A DNA stretch of 64,000 nt, taken from NCBI GenBank assembly GCA_019918135.1, contig WBZZ01002032.1:37501-101500 (forward strand), given 5' to 3'. Under the pieces are notes generated by a model that saw nothing but the letters and a program-made list of their open reading frames with translations, did not search any database and was not told the DNA's origin. Positions 38,187-48,261 of the stretch are shown piece after piece. This stretch comes from Paulinella micropora. Taxonomy: Eukaryota; Cercozoa; Imbricatea; Euglyphida; Paulinellidae. Position 1 is the stretch's first letter. Every line of letters begins with the position of its first letter. Position numbers and translations under genes: made by a program.

Positions 38187-40329
38187 ATGGGCGACCGGGA
38201 CCAGGCCGGGCACGACACAGCGGGGCCCCCAGGGTGTCTGTTGGACCACCCTCGGTGGGATTGTTATCTGAGCTCACCAGATCGCCTCGCGGCCTACTGC
38301 GTGGCCCCGCCCTGCCTAAGACGTGAGCGCGAGGACACCGTACGACAGGCCCTGTTCTTAAGCTCCCTCCAATTTCATCGCTGGCACCACCAGCCAGGAG
38401 GCCCTGTCCTGCCCGTGTTACCCCAGGACACCATACTCGAGGTGTACGCCCGGACGGGTGTGAGGTTGCACGTCCCGTACGATCCGGAGGCCTGGGGCCC
38501 CGCGGTCCGTCACCTATACACCCAGAAACAGCTCGTTTTCGCTCCTCTCGTAGTTCCGCTCCCTAAAGAAACTGACACTCAAGGTAGACGATACTGGGTT
38601 TCGCTAGAGAAGGTCGTGAAGCTGTTCCAGCCTCCACCAGGCCAGCCTCCGTTGCCTACGGAACTGGTGCTGGTCCAAGCACAGTCCTGGCCCGGTACGG
38701 ACCAGAGCCTGGAGCCCACCGGTGCGGAACTGTCGCATCGTACGTTCGCGTTCCGCCTCTTTCAGCTGGACTGGCCGTATCATCACTTGCGGCGCGTGAT
38801 TACTCGCCTGGACGTGCAGGGCTTCCGCTTATGCCTGCAAAAGGACTCGGAATGTTACCGCTGGAAGGCGGACAAGTCCGCGCGCGCCTTCTTCCAACGC
38901 ATGCAAGACCGAGCTTATTACAGCCGACACCACCCCCTCGCTCTGACAGTGCAGGAGACGCCGCACCTCAAGCAGCTGAGCTTGTTGCAGCTCGACGACG
39001 AGGGGTGTGCGCCTTGTGTACGCTTCGGCCTTTGGTCCTGTACTGCGCTGGATGAGTTTGCGTTGACACGCCAACGGACCAGGAGGGCACAGGTGGCGCT
39101 GGTAGACCTGGTCATTACGAAATGCCCCCTGCTCCGCACCATCGACACCTGCACGGGGGCCAGCCTCCCGCAACGCGTCGCCATCCGAGTGAGCTCCTTG
39201 CGTAGGCCTCTGACGCTGATCTCCGGCGGCCACGGGCAGATACTGGCGGTCGACTGTGAGCTAGCAAGCCTGACAGTGCTCAACCCGCCACTAGCGAGCC
39301 CGCGGCCTTGGCGACCAGAGGACGGAAAAGGAGTTCCGGGTAGGGGCGACGCGCAGAGGATACTAGAGTACAATGCGGCGGCCCCGGCATTCTGGCTAGT
39401 GTTCAGGAGGTGTGGCTCGTTGCACACTGTAACCCTGCCCCGGGCAGAGGGCGCCAGGTCCCTCCGCCTCTTCTTCGAACAGGGCTGCGCTCTGCCGTGC
39501 CTGCGGCTCCCCAGCCTCAGCCGCTGCCACGGGCCGCTGACCGTGAAATACGAGGGCCCGGGGCCGACGGCGACCTCTCCCCTGGCCAAAACCGAGCTGG
39601 TACTCGAGCGCTTGTCGGCGGTCGAGGGTAAAGCCACAATCGAGGTCCGCGGCAGTGACAGCCTGTCCAGAATCAGTTTTCCCGCGCTGACCAGCGCCCA
39701 GGAGTTGAGCCTGACCTTGGTCGAATGTGCTAATCTGCGCAGCGTAGAGTTCCCTGTGCTAGCCAGCGCCCGGGAGTTCAGCCTAGCACTGACAGGCTGC
39801 AGGAGTCTGCGCTGCGTCAGCCTCCCGGCGCTAGCCAACCTAGGGAAGTTCACTCTAACCTTGGCGGACTGTGGCAACCTGCAGTCCGTGCGTCTATCCC
39901 CTGCCTGGCAGGCCCAAGGGACCTGCGGCGCGCTGACCAGCTTCGAGTTGCCCAGTCCGGCTAACAGCCTAGCCAAGACGTTCGAATTCAAGGGGTGTGA
40001 CGCGCTGTCTGAGTTGTATTTCCACCCGCAGGCGTCTTTCCTGGGGAAGCGCTCCCGCGAGGAGGCTGGGGGCTCACTCTTCTCAAAGTCCAGGAGTGTA
40101 AGCAGCTGAGGCAACTGTCGCTGCCTCCCCCGTCCGTCGCCCCGCTGTCGCTCACGGTGCATGATTGTGCGGCGCTCGAAGAAATACGCCTCCTCTTCCC
40201 CGAGCCGGAGATCCGGTGGGGGGCCGACGAAGGCCGGCAGCTCTCCATCCACGTCCAGAAGTGTAGGCAGCTGAAGCAACTGTCGCTGCCTCCCCCGTCC
40301 ATCGTCCCGCTGTCACTAGGTGAACCCGA
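38187..40329 (+). CDS. Leucine-rich-repeat protein, 5' part (frameshifted, then interrupted)
   Basis: ATG at 38187 opens 640 codons. The first 330 residues are an unassigned mixed domain. From about residue 330 on, LRR-like units recur, of the form LTLxxCxxLRSVxLPxLA (for example LTLVECANLRSVEFP, LALTGCRSLRCVSLP, LTLADCGNLQSVRL). Near 40070 the frame changes, after which further LRR units (CKQLRQLSLPPPS, LTVHDCAALEEIRL) read on in another frame to about 40325. There the coding text stops and an AT-rich microsatellite block begins; a matching LRR unit resumes near 41690. LRRs usually bind proteins. The gene is broken in two places, so its present product is uncertain. Confidence 0.65.
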
Positions 40330-41263
40330 CGTGCTTAGTTCCGGTATCACACGAACGACATAAATATAGAGATGAATAACTTAGGACGATGGAATCTTGG
40401 ACGTGACAAGATGAGATTATTGAGAATCGACGAAGATGGAGATAGGTAATAGTCACTCAAAGGATAGAATTGAGACAGGATTGAAAATAGCTGTATTGAA
40501 CGAGTCAAAGCTGGATATCAAGCAGAGAATCCTTTTAGATAGGTTGGAAGGTAGATAGATAAGACCAGCCCACGTAGAGGTAGGTAGGTAGGGAATGAAT
40601 AGGATGAATAGAACGATTTTGAGATTGAGATTTTCATAAAATTTGATGATTTATTATTATTATTATTATTATGATGAATGACGATGATGATGATGAATGA
40701 CGATGATGATGAATGACGATGATGAATGATGATGATGATGTGATGCATGATGATGATGGACGATGATGATGATGATGGACGATGATGATGAATGGTGAAG
40801 ATAATGATGATGATTGAATGAAGAATGATGAATGACGTCGACGATGATGATGGAATGACGATGATTGATGATGAATGATTAATGACGATGATGAATGAAT
40901 GATGATGAATATGATGATGATGAATGATTATGATGATGATTGATGAAGGATGATAATATAATAATAATAATAATGACGATGATTGTTTTATGATGACGAT
41001 GATGATTGTTTTATGATGATGATGATGAATGACCAATGACGACGATGATGCGGAGGAGATGAATAACGATGATGAGCATGATGATGATGATGATGGTACA
41101 GATGATTGAAGAATGATGATGAATGACAATGAGCATGACGATGAATGATTATGATGAATGTCGATGAGGATGATGATGATGAAGATGGTGAATGATGATT
41201 GACACGATGATGATGATAGATTGATTTGATTGATTGAGATAGATAGATAGATAGATAGGTAGG

Positions 41264-41294
<31 letters not shown>

Positions 41295-41689
41295 GTAGGT
41301 AGATAGATAGATAGATAGGCGGTTAGGTAGGTAGGTAGATCGATAGATAGATATGCAAGCGGTTAGGTAGGTAGGTAGATCGACAGATAGATAGGCAGGC
41401 GGTGAGGTAGGTAGGTAGATAGATAGATAGGCAGGCGGTTAGGTAAGTAGGTAGATAGATAGATAGATAGATAATAAATAGTTAGGTAGGTAGGTAGGTA
41501 AATGAATAGTACGTAGACAGATCGACGGATGGTTGGATGGATAGATGATGATGGTGATGATGATAAATGAATGACGACGACGATGATGATGATAATGATA
41601 ATAATGATGATGAGGATGAGGATGATGAATGACGATGATGATGAATGATGATTTATGATGATGATGATGATTAATGACGACGATGATGC
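40330..41689. repeat. AT-rich microsatellite insertion in LRR gene
   Basis: An approximately 1.36-kb block of low GC splits the LRR gene. It holds unique sequence (40330-40650), then ATG/GATGAT repeats (40650-41215), GATA and GATAGGTAG repeats (41225-41500) and again GATGAT repeats (41540-41690). The string tcccgctg occurs at both edges (about 40306 and 41693), possibly an 8-bp target duplication or simply shared LRR sequence. Poly-Asp/Met/Ile open frames here are artefacts. Confidence 0.8.
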
Positions 41690-41866
41690 GCCTCCCGCTG
41701 GAGCTCACTGTTCGTGACTGTGCTGCGCTCGGAACCATAGACCTGCCCGCTCCTCAGGACGGACCGCGCGGCGACCTCACACTCAAGCTAGCCGGTTGTC
41801 CTCTACTGGCCCAAGGGGGGTTCAGCACAGAAGCGGGACGAGGGGGGGGGCCAGCAGCGCGCCGGG

Positions 41867-41905
<39 letters not shown>

Positions 41906-41973
41906 CGCGTAGTCTGGCTAGCTGCCAAACCCTGCCAGGCACCGGAGTGAGGGAGGGGGCGCTTGCTCATTAA
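41690..41973 (+). CDS. Leucine-rich-repeat protein, 3' part
   Basis: Coding style resumes with LELTVRDCAALGTIDLPAP and LTLKLAGCPLLAQ, clearly the next units of the LRR array interrupted at about 40325. A GA microsatellite (41869-41900) then gives an Arg/Glu run and the frame ends at 41973, overlapping ATTAAA at 41969. Without removal of the 1.36-kb block as an intron this part cannot be made with the 5' part. Confidence 0.5.
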
Positions 41974-42243
41974 AGGCCAAGCTCGGCATAGAAGCCCCGA
42001 GGGGGTTGGCTACTTTCCTACGGCCCGGGGCAGGGGTGGTTGTCAGGAAGGGGTAATTTAATCCGCGTGCGCGGTAGACGGACTAGCGCTACAGCGTGGC
42101 CGCCGGAGTTAAGCGCGCCGGTCGTGCGCGTGGGGGGAGGCGAGGCGGTCCAGACGTCAGGGCCGGGCTTAAGCCCGCGCGGCTGCTGCTGCGCGAGGCC
42201 TGGCTAGCGGTCGCACAGCTGCAGCGCGCTGCGCGAGGCCTGG
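41974..42243. other. Intergenic region with duplicated gene tail
   Basis: It contains one copy of a 40-bp tandem duplication (gctgcgcgaggcctggctag and on, starting about 42188 and 42228), which repeats the 3' end of the next minus-strand gene. Nothing else is recognised. Confidence 0.5.
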
Positions 42244-42268
42244 CTAGCGGTCGCACAGCTGCAGCGCC
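42188..42268. repeat. 40-bp tandem duplication
   Basis: Two adjacent copies of a unit running from gctgcgcgaggcctggctag to cacagctgcagcgc. The second copy overlaps the stop region of the small Cys-rich gene. Confidence 0.85.
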
Positions 42269-42414
42269 CGGCCGCTGGCTAAGTCAAAGGTACAGCCACA
42301 GCCGAAACGGATCGTGTGCTCTTGCAGGACGAAGTCGGCGGGGCCTTCGTCGGCTAGGTGGCAGGAGCAGGAACAGCAGGGGCCCAAGGGTTCGCGCTGC
42401 GCGTAGCTCCTCAT
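42244..42414 (-). CDS. Small Cys-rich protein (56 aa) or last exon
   Basis: Minus-strand segment starting MRSYAQREPLG with CCSCSCH, then FGCGCTFD and a final LQLCDR: eight Cys and two His in 56 residues suggest a zinc-binding or disulphide-rich mini-domain. The frame is open upstream through low-complexity G/P sequence without better starts. It may be the 3' exon of the gene at 42701-43171. Confidence 0.4.
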   Translation of the reverse strand: MRSYAQREPLGPCCSCSCHLADEGPADFVLQEHTIRFGCGCTFDLASGRALQLCDR

Positions 42415-42700
42415 CGTGGTCCGCTTGGTGCTGGTATTCTGTGGTACTACCGTGCCGCCGACCCAAGGGACCGCGGGGGGCGGGGAGGGGGCCGTGGGGA
42501 GGGAGGGGGGCCGTGGGGAGGGAGGGGCGGGGGGCGACCGCCGGCGCCCCCCGAGACCTACGTAGCGCCCGCGGGGGGGAAGGGCGACCGCCGGCGCCCC
42601 TCGGGGCCTGCGTAGCACCCGCGGGGGGGGGGGGGGGCGACCGCGCGTGCTCTGCCCGGGACCTACGTAGTGCCCGCGGGGGGGAGGGGCGCCGGTGTCC

Positions 42701-43171
42701 CTACCCCGGGAGCTGCGCTCTCCGTAGGCCGGCGCTCCAGCTCTGCAGTTGCCGGAGCCACTGCGTGCGACGCTCGCTGTCGGTGAGCGCGGGTGGCGGC
42801 TGGCGGTACTCAGCACCTGCCTCGTCCGCCGGCGGCGTGCCACCACCGGGCCCCGCCTGGTCTTCGCCGCCGTTCGCGTCGGTCCCGGGGTCAGCCTCGG
42901 GGTCAGCCTCCCCGGGGTCGGTCTCGGGGTCGGTCTCTGTCTCGGAATCCGCCTCCGCCCGAGCGTGGCGCCCGCAGAGCTCGGGCGTCGCGGCCCCGGC
43001 GCGCCGAAAGAGGCCCCTCTCCGAGCAGGGCCGGCAGGCCGGCACCCAGGCCGTCCAGCGCCGGCTGTGCCCCGGCCTGTACCTGCCCAGCAGCGGCCCG
43101 CGGCGCAACCCCTTGAAACTGTACTTGACCGTGCCCCGGCGCCGGGCAGCACGCACGGCGGAGGGGGGCAT
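42701..43171 (-). CDS. Basic-acidic protein with Cys pair (156 aa)
   Basis: Start MPPSAVRAARRRG at 43171. The N-terminal half is basic and contains VPACRPCSERGLF and later CGRH, a possible four-ligand zinc site. A Glu/Asp/Thr/Pro-rich repeat (ETETDPETDPGEADPEAD) follows, then a helix RRTQWLRQLQSW. Divergent from the RPB5 gene. Unknown family; the layout resembles viral transcription regulators, but this is inference only. Confidence 0.5.
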   Translation of the reverse strand: MPPSAVRAARRRGTVKYSFKGLRRGPLLGRYRPGHSRRWTAWVPACRPCSERGLFRRAGAATPELCGRHARAEADSETETDPETDPGEADPEADPGTDANGGEDQAGPGGGTPPADEAGAEYRQPPPALTDSERRTQWLRQLQSWSAGLRRAQLPG

Positions 43172-43515
43172 TGGGGGGGTGGCTGGGGCCTTTTGGCTGG
43201 CCCCGCCGCGCGCGGTGACTTGGCTGGCCGGGGGGGGGCGGCCGCCGTGCACGCGGGGCAGGGCTGGGGGGGGCGGCAGGCGCGCCGTCCCCCCCCCCCC
43301 CCCCCCCGCCCCACCCCGGCCAGCGCCACGCCCGGGGTGGAGACACAGCGGGAGAGGGGCCCGGAACCGAGCGGCGCCCAGTCCCCCCGCGCGCACAACC
43401 CCCCCCCCCTCCCCTCGCGGGCGGGTCCTCTGCGGGGGGGGTCCTCCCGCCCCCCCCCCCCTGGGGGGGGGGGGGGGGGGGGGGTGACCGCCCGCCGCCC
43501 GCGGGCGAACAGAAA
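43172..43515. other. G/C-homopolymer-rich divergent region
   Basis: Runs of C (43290-43307) and G (43467-43484) occupy the gap between divergent genes. No TATA element or gene can be supported; assembly of the run lengths is doubtful. Confidence 0.5.
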
Positions 43516-44320
43516 ATGCAGAGCGTGGACGACTGCCTGGCGGCCAAGCCCGGGGCCCGCTCCCGCGCGGCCCGCATCACGCGCCAGCACGCCTGCCCCG
43601 ACTGCCAGGGCAGCGAACTCGTGTGCATGAACGGGTCTGCGTGCGACTGTCGGTGGCTGGGCTCCGTCGTGGCCGAGCACCTGACCCGGCTGCTGGTGCA
43701 GCGCGGCTACGCCCGACGGCTGTCGCACCCACGGGACGTGGTGGGCGAGTGGCTGCCGTTCCTGCCCCCGGGCGAGGAGGCCCAGCCGCTTCCCCCGCTC
43801 TCGGTGTGCTGGGGCCGGGCACAGGACCCGGGGGGGACCTCTCTCAGCAGCGCGACGGCCGAGGCCTGGCTGCGGGACCTGGAGGACCGGCACGGGACGG
43901 GCCCCCGCACGGTCTGGCTCCTCCACCGCAAGCGGCGGCAGCCCGTCGCCAAGCTGCTGGCGGGCCGCGCGCGCGGCCTGGGCTGGTCCGTGGAGTTTTG
44001 GACCGAGGACGAACTCTTGTTCCCGCCCGACACGCACGGCCCTTACTTCGCGGAGCACCGGGTGCGAAGTGAGCGAGCTAGCCAGGACCTACTCGGTGCT
44101 GCCCCAGGCGCAGTTCCCCGTCTTGCACAGCGGCGACCCCGCCGCTCGCTGGTGGGGTGTGCGGCCCGGCGACATTGTGCGTGTGGTTTCGTGGCTCGAC
44201 GGGGGCGAGCAGCCTACCTACCGCCGGTGCGTGCCCCTGGGGGCCGAACAGTTCCGGCGCGAGAGCATCGTCCCCAAGAAACCGCGGCCGGTTGATCGTC
44301 AGGGCCGCTACACGGCTTAG
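43516..44320 (+). CDS. Divergent RNA polymerase subunit RPB5 with N-terminal Cys cluster (frameshifted)
   Basis: The gene starts MQSVDDCLAAK and ends at 44320. The C-terminal part matches the RPB5/RPABC1 assembly domain: SVLPQAQFPVLHSGDPAARWWGVRPGDIVRVV parallels the eukaryotic LP.I...DPVARYyGlkrGqVVKI pattern, followed by TYRRCVPL at the place of TYR.V. It is preceded by WTEDELLFPPDTHGPYFAEHR, like the eukaryotic E.ELl.NiteHelVP. A one-base frameshift near 44065 separates these halves. Residues 27-45 carry five Cys (CPDC, LVC, ACDC), a possible zinc ribbon not present in ordinary RPB5. Strong divergence suggests a viral copy acting in a virus-encoded RNA polymerase. Confidence 0.75.
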
Positions 44321-44519
44321 GGGGGGGGGTGGCCCCCCCCCCCGCCCCTTTTCCCTGCCACCCGCACAGGTTAGTGGCGAGCTCTCCGCATGTCCTCTGT
44401 CGGCTTCGGCTTCTCCTTAGTAGCCCGGCCCGTGCTGTCGGCCGGCCACAGGGCCAGCGCCGGGTGCTGAGCCTAACCAACTCCCTCCCCCGCCTGGCTG
44501 TCAAAAACAGAACGGTGCA

Positions 44520-44528
44520 TTTAATAAA
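44520..44528. terminator. Overlapping bidirectional poly(A) signals
   Basis: The nine bases TTTAATAAA read AATAAA on the plus strand for RPB5 (stop 44320) and ATTAAA on the minus strand for the convergent gene (stop 44578). Confidence 0.55.
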
Positions 44529-44577
44529 AAAATAACTCTCGTAAGCCCTTCCTTCTTCAGAAAACAGGACGGTGGTG

Positions 44578-45189
44578 CTAATGGAAGATGTTGCATAGCG
44601 CTAGGTCACGGATGGCCTTTCTGAGTGCGGGCACTTCCTGGGGCACTGCCTCCAGCCTCGCGCTGGCGTAGCCCCAGCTCTCTCGCCCTTCGAGCCATCC
44701 GTCGCCAGACCAGTCAAAGTCCTGGTCCACAAAGTAGAAGAGCGCTGCCAGGGGGTGGGCAAAGGAGCAGTTCTCTTCCTCGTCGTCGCTCCCGCACTCT
44801 TCCTGTTCCTTTTGCTCCATGTCCCGCAGGATCTCCTGCGTGTCCCACTGGTCGGCCTCCCCGGTCCCAAAGTGGAGCAGGCACGCCATCACTTCAGCCA
44901 GGACCTTTTGCTTCCACTGGGCCTTGAGCCGGGCGAGATAGGCGGCGAGGTGTGGCTGTCGGTGCACCTCGGCGGTGGCACGGGCAAACTTCATTTCGGC
45001 ACGGGCCCGGCGGCCAAAGATAGCCTTGCGCCGCTTGAGGGATGGTGGGGGTGTGGAGGGGCGGGCGTCTGCGCCACGGCGCTTCTGGCCCGCCGGCACC
45101 GGGGCGGCGGCCAGCGTCCGCACCGCAACGGTCGGAGACGGAAGAGGGGTCGGGGGGAGCAAGTCGGCGGTACACGAGGGGGCAGACAT
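44578..45189 (-). CDS. Unknown protein with basic helix (203 aa)
   Basis: Intact minus-strand gene from MSAPSCTADLLPP. Residues 35-75 are basic (QKRRGADARP, LKRRKAIFGRRARAE), followed by helices rich in Ala/Leu/Gln, an acidic EEECGSDDEEEN-like stretch, and an aromatic C-terminal domain (LFYFVDQDFDWSGDGW). It converges on RPB5 with shared poly(A) signals. Family unknown; a nuclear role is suggested by the basic cluster. Confidence 0.65.
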   Translation of the reverse strand: MSAPSCTADLLPPTPLPSPTVAVRTLAAAPVPAGQKRRGADARPSTPPPSLKRRKAIFGRRARAEMKFARATAEVHRQPHLAAYLARLKAQWKQKVLAEVMACLLHFGTGEADQWDTQEILRDMEQKEQEECGSDDEEENCSFAHPLAALFYFVDQDFDWSGDGWLEGRESWGYASARLEAVPQEVPALRKAIRDLALCNIFH

Positions 45190-45607
45190 AGGCTCCTCCT
45201 CCAGCGAGCGGAATTGAATTGTAGCAGGGACCGGGAGGTGGCCAGGCCAGCTCCCCCCCGGCGCAGCGTGCGTCGCGCGCCCGGCCCCGCGCGTCGAGGG
45301 GCTCCCGTCGCCGCGGCGGCCGGGCGCTCACCCCCCCCCCCCCGACGACGCCCGAGAGGCACGCGGCGGCGGGCGCCGCCTCCCCTGTCCGGGGCACGCG
45401 GCGGCGGGCGCCCCCCCCCACTGGGAGGGCACGCGGGCGGCGCCGCCCGCGGCACGCGTTGGTGTGTAGTGGGGGGGGGGGGGCCTCTTCCCCCCCGTCG
45501 CGGTGCGTGCGAGCCGTGGGGCAGCGAGGGTAGCGGACAGCGCGGGGGTACAGAGACTACCCCACCAAAGCACCACCGACCGAATCCGCCCGAGCCAGCA
45601 CCGGCTT
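45190..45607. other. GC-rich divergent intergenic region
   Basis: Contains C and G runs (45332-45345, 45470-45483) and two copies of cacgcggcggcgggcgcc (about 45360 and 45397). No gene supported. Confidence 0.5.
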
Positions 45608-46984
45608 ATGTCTAGCGCTGCCGGACACAGCGACCTTGGCGGCGGCGGCTCCGCGCCCGCCGAGGAGGATGTGCCCCACTCGAGCTTCTGGGCCAGGTAC
45701 TTCCAAGCCGTGATAACTCATGAGCTGAAAAGTCGGAAGAAGCGGCGCGGCCTGGCTGCCTATGCCGGCCCGGGGGCACCCCCGAAGCGCAGGGCGTTTT
45801 CCCGGACCAGGTGGCCCCCGCGCCCCGGCCCGCAGGAATGTTTCCTGGCGGCCAGGCTAGTGTCCCTCAACAAGGCGGCTCTCACCGCGGCGATCAGTGC
45901 ACAGGCCTCGTGCACCCCGGCCGCGGTGGCCGACTGTATGCTGGCGGTGTGCTCGCGCCACGCGCTGTCTACGGGCTGTGCGCCCGACCCCAGCGCCACG
46001 GACAAGCTGGTGGCCTTCTTTGCCGGCGTGCTGCAGCACCGGGGCACCCGGGCCAGCCCCCGCTGCACGGGGCCCAAGCCACACGGCAGCGCCCCGCGGT
46101 GCGGCTGCGCCTTCCGGCACAACGCCCTAGGGCGGGCCCTGGCACTCAGTGGTTGGCCTGCCTGCAGCTTGGGCGAAAACAACCTCGGCCGCTGCCTGGC
46201 ACTGCTGCGAGAGGCAGGGGCGGAGGCTGTGCGCGGCGCACTCGAGCCGGTGTTTAGCCGCCTGGCCCTGCAGGAAGCACGGCGCCGGCAAGACGAACTC
46301 AGTGCCGACTGCTCGCTGGCTATGTTGGCGCTGGGGGCCAGGCCACAGGACGCGCTGTGGCTGTGGTACGACGGCCAGTTCCGGCTGGCCCAGCTAGACG
46401 CCCTCACGGACCAAAGCCGGCGCCACGAACTCACGGTGCGGCTGCGTGTCCTCGAGCCGCGCGACGGCCCCGCCGTCCCGCGCTCTGCCGCCAGCAGCCA
46501 GGCTCTGTCCCCGGCGGACACTGCGCTCCTCCTCGACGCCCTGGCCCCTCCCCCGCCGAGCGCCGCGTCGTCCGGGCTACGCAACGTGCTAGCGTCCGCG
46601 GTACAGCGGGCCGGGCCCCGCTACGCCCTATGTTTCCTGCAGGTGCGCCCCAACTACGACGGGGTGCCCGTCTCTGCCCCCGCCGCCGTCGAGTGGTCTG
46701 AGTACTTTGCACAGATCTTCGAGGTGGCGGAGCTCGCGCGGCCGGGGGAGCAGCCGGAGGGCCGGGGGGCGCTGTGCCTCCCCGCGCACGCCCGTCAGCA
46801 GCCCTTCCACCGCTTCTTTCGTCAGTACCTAGACCCGCACCTCCGCCAAGCGCGGCGCGACTGGCCGGTGGCGCTGTCGGTGCTCGTGGGTTCGTATTGT
46901 TTCGGGGGAGGAGGGGTCCACGGCGGGAGCAGCTCCCGCATCGGCCGGGCGGTCCCGGGCCACAGCCGCCCGGCCGAGCACTGA
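45608..46984 (+). CDS. Unknown protein (458 aa)
   Basis: Start MSSAAGHSDLGG at 45608; the open frame upstream is low-complexity. A long uninterrupted frame. Early on, SSFWARYFQAVITHELKSRKKRRG is a helix plus basic cluster; then CSRHALSTGCAP and RCGCAFRHNALGRALALSGWPAC give several Cys. The middle is Leu/Ala helical (LALQEARRRQDELSADCSLAM, DALWLWYDGQ); the C-terminus includes FHRFFRQYLDPHLRQ. No motif recognised. The end may be extended by a frameshift in the G-run near 46905 into the following coding-like stretch. Confidence 0.6.
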   Translation: MSSAAGHSDLGGGGSAPAEEDVPHSSFWARYFQAVITHELKSRKKRRGLAAYAGPGAPPKRRAFSRTRWPPRPGPQECFLAARLVSLNKAALTAAISAQASCTPAAVADCMLAVCSRHALSTGCAPDPSATDKLVAFFAGVLQHRGTRASPRCTGPKPHGSAPRCGCAFRHNALGRALALSGWPACSLGENNLGRCLALLREAGAEAVRGALEPVFSRLALQEARRRQDELSADCSLAMLALGARPQDALWLWYDGQFRLAQLDALTDQSRRHELTVRLRVLEPRDGPAVPRSAASSQALSPADTALLLDALAPPPPSAASSGLRNVLASAVQRAGPRYALCFLQVRPNYDGVPVSAPAAVEWSEYFAQIFEVAELARPGEQPEGRGALCLPAHARQQPFHRFFRQYLDPHLRQARRDWPVALSVLVGSYCFGGGGVHGGSSSRIGRAVPGHSRPAEH

Positions 46985-47840
46985 CTCACTTCCGCACCAC
47001 CGGGCCGTCCGGAGGCTCGGCGCCAGGGGGGGGGGGGGGGCTCCACTCCGTGCCAGCCTCTCTCTCTGCCCGGAGGCCCCAGTGCGCCCTCACGGTCGTC
47101 GAAGACGACGAGCGAGACTCGCAGACCCAGTACGACTTGACGGCCGCGCACAGGCGCCCCTGCTGCTGCCGGCCCCCCCCGCCTGCCTTCTTCCGGCAGA
47201 CACTGCTGCACTGCCAGGGGCTGCCATGGCCGCGCGGGCTGGACCACGCTCTCTTCGCCCGCTGCTACCACCAGCCCTGGGCGGGCGTCTCGCTCGGGCG
47301 GCCGGACAGCTTGGCCTGCCTACGGACTGCTCGGCCCTGGCTGGCCCCGGAGGTAGCTTGTGAGGTCCAGGGCGCCTTGCGGCAAGCGCTGCGCAGCCCG
47401 CGGGGGCTGGCGCTGCCTGGCGTGCAGCGCGTGGTGCTGGGCGCCGAGCCCCTGGGCTCCCCCCCCCCCCCCCGACCCGGCGTGGCTGTTGCGACTCTCC
47501 CCCCTGAACCGAGTAGTCCTGCTGTGGGGCGCGGGGGGGGGGGGGGGGGGGCTGGGCTGCCGGCGGCTCACGCTGTGCGCGCCCCCCGGCGCGCCGCCCG
47601 TGCGGCTGTACCTGCTGCACTGCAGCCACGCTCCGCCCAGCGTCTGTATGCGCGGCAGCGACGACGGAGGAGGGGCGCGCGAGGTGGACGTGCGGTGTCG
47701 TCACGCACGGGCCCGTCCGCGCTCGCCTGCGCCCACGTCGTTTACACCGGCGCGGGACCCTAGGTCCCGGTCCAGAACCCCCTACAGCCCCGTATACCCT
47801 GGGCCCGACGAGCGACGGGAATCCCTGGCTCATAGTTAGC
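46985..47840 (+). pseudogene. Coding-like region split by C-run frameshift
   Basis: Two plus-strand frames with protein-like composition meet at a 13-base C run near 47460. Upstream text includes CQGLPWPRGLDHALFARCYH; downstream text includes LRLSPLNRVVLLWG, RRLTLCAPPGAPPVRLYLLH and a Cys/His-rich tail. There is no convincing ATG of its own, so it may be the 3' part of the preceding gene or a spliced gene. A G run at 47530-47550 adds another doubtful point. Confidence 0.4.
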
Positions 47841-48261
47841 TGTGCCAGCCAAGGCAGGTCATGGACGCTCCAGTCTCTCCCGTGCTCGCCTTGGTCGGCG
47901 TGTCCCAAACGTGCAGGATTTGGCTGGCAAACACAGTTCAGGTCAGAAAGCCAGACGAAACCAAGGACTTCCTTGCTGTCATAACCTGGCCGCTTCCTAT
48001 TTCCGGGAAGACTAACCAAGCTCTTTTTCGGAACCGGACTTTTCAGAACTCACTGCGATAACTGGGGGAAGGCGCCATCCCCCCCCCTTTTTGTTGCCTG
48101 CTTAATCTCGGGACCCACCCCCCTCCCCACTCGCCGCTCACGCTGCCCGGCTCACTGGCCCTCGGTCAACCCCTTTGCTTTAATCAGAGAAAACCGCGTC
48201 CGGCGAGACAAGCACCCAAGCCTAGTTCTAGCCCAACCGGGGCCACCACGGGTCCTACAAG
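47841..48261. other. Intergenic region
   Basis: A 66-codon plus-strand frame (47861-48061) starts with an ATG but has no supporting features. ATTAAA for the minus-strand gene lies at 48179-48184. Nothing else is recognised. Confidence 0.45.
48179..48184 (-). terminator. ATTAAA poly(A) signal candidate (minus strand)
   Basis: TTTAAT on the plus strand reads ATTAAA on the minus strand, about 80 bp past the stop at 48262. Confidence 0.45.

Noticed and set aside
38918..40279. 453-codon minus-strand frame opposite the LRR gene
   Set aside because: It mirrors the LRR array and has no recognisable features of its own.
40518..41129. Minus-strand Ser/His/Ile-rich open frame
   Set aside because: It is translation of ATG/GAT microsatellites.
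42244..44058. 604-codon minus-strand frame opposite RPB5
   Set aside because: High GC removes stop codons; RPB5 on the plus strand has clear homology. Only the last 56 codons (42244-42414) show independent Cys-rich character.
47861..48061. 66-codon plus-strand open frame with an ATG
   Set aside because: No motif, no unusual context and no sign of continuation; too short to support as a gene.
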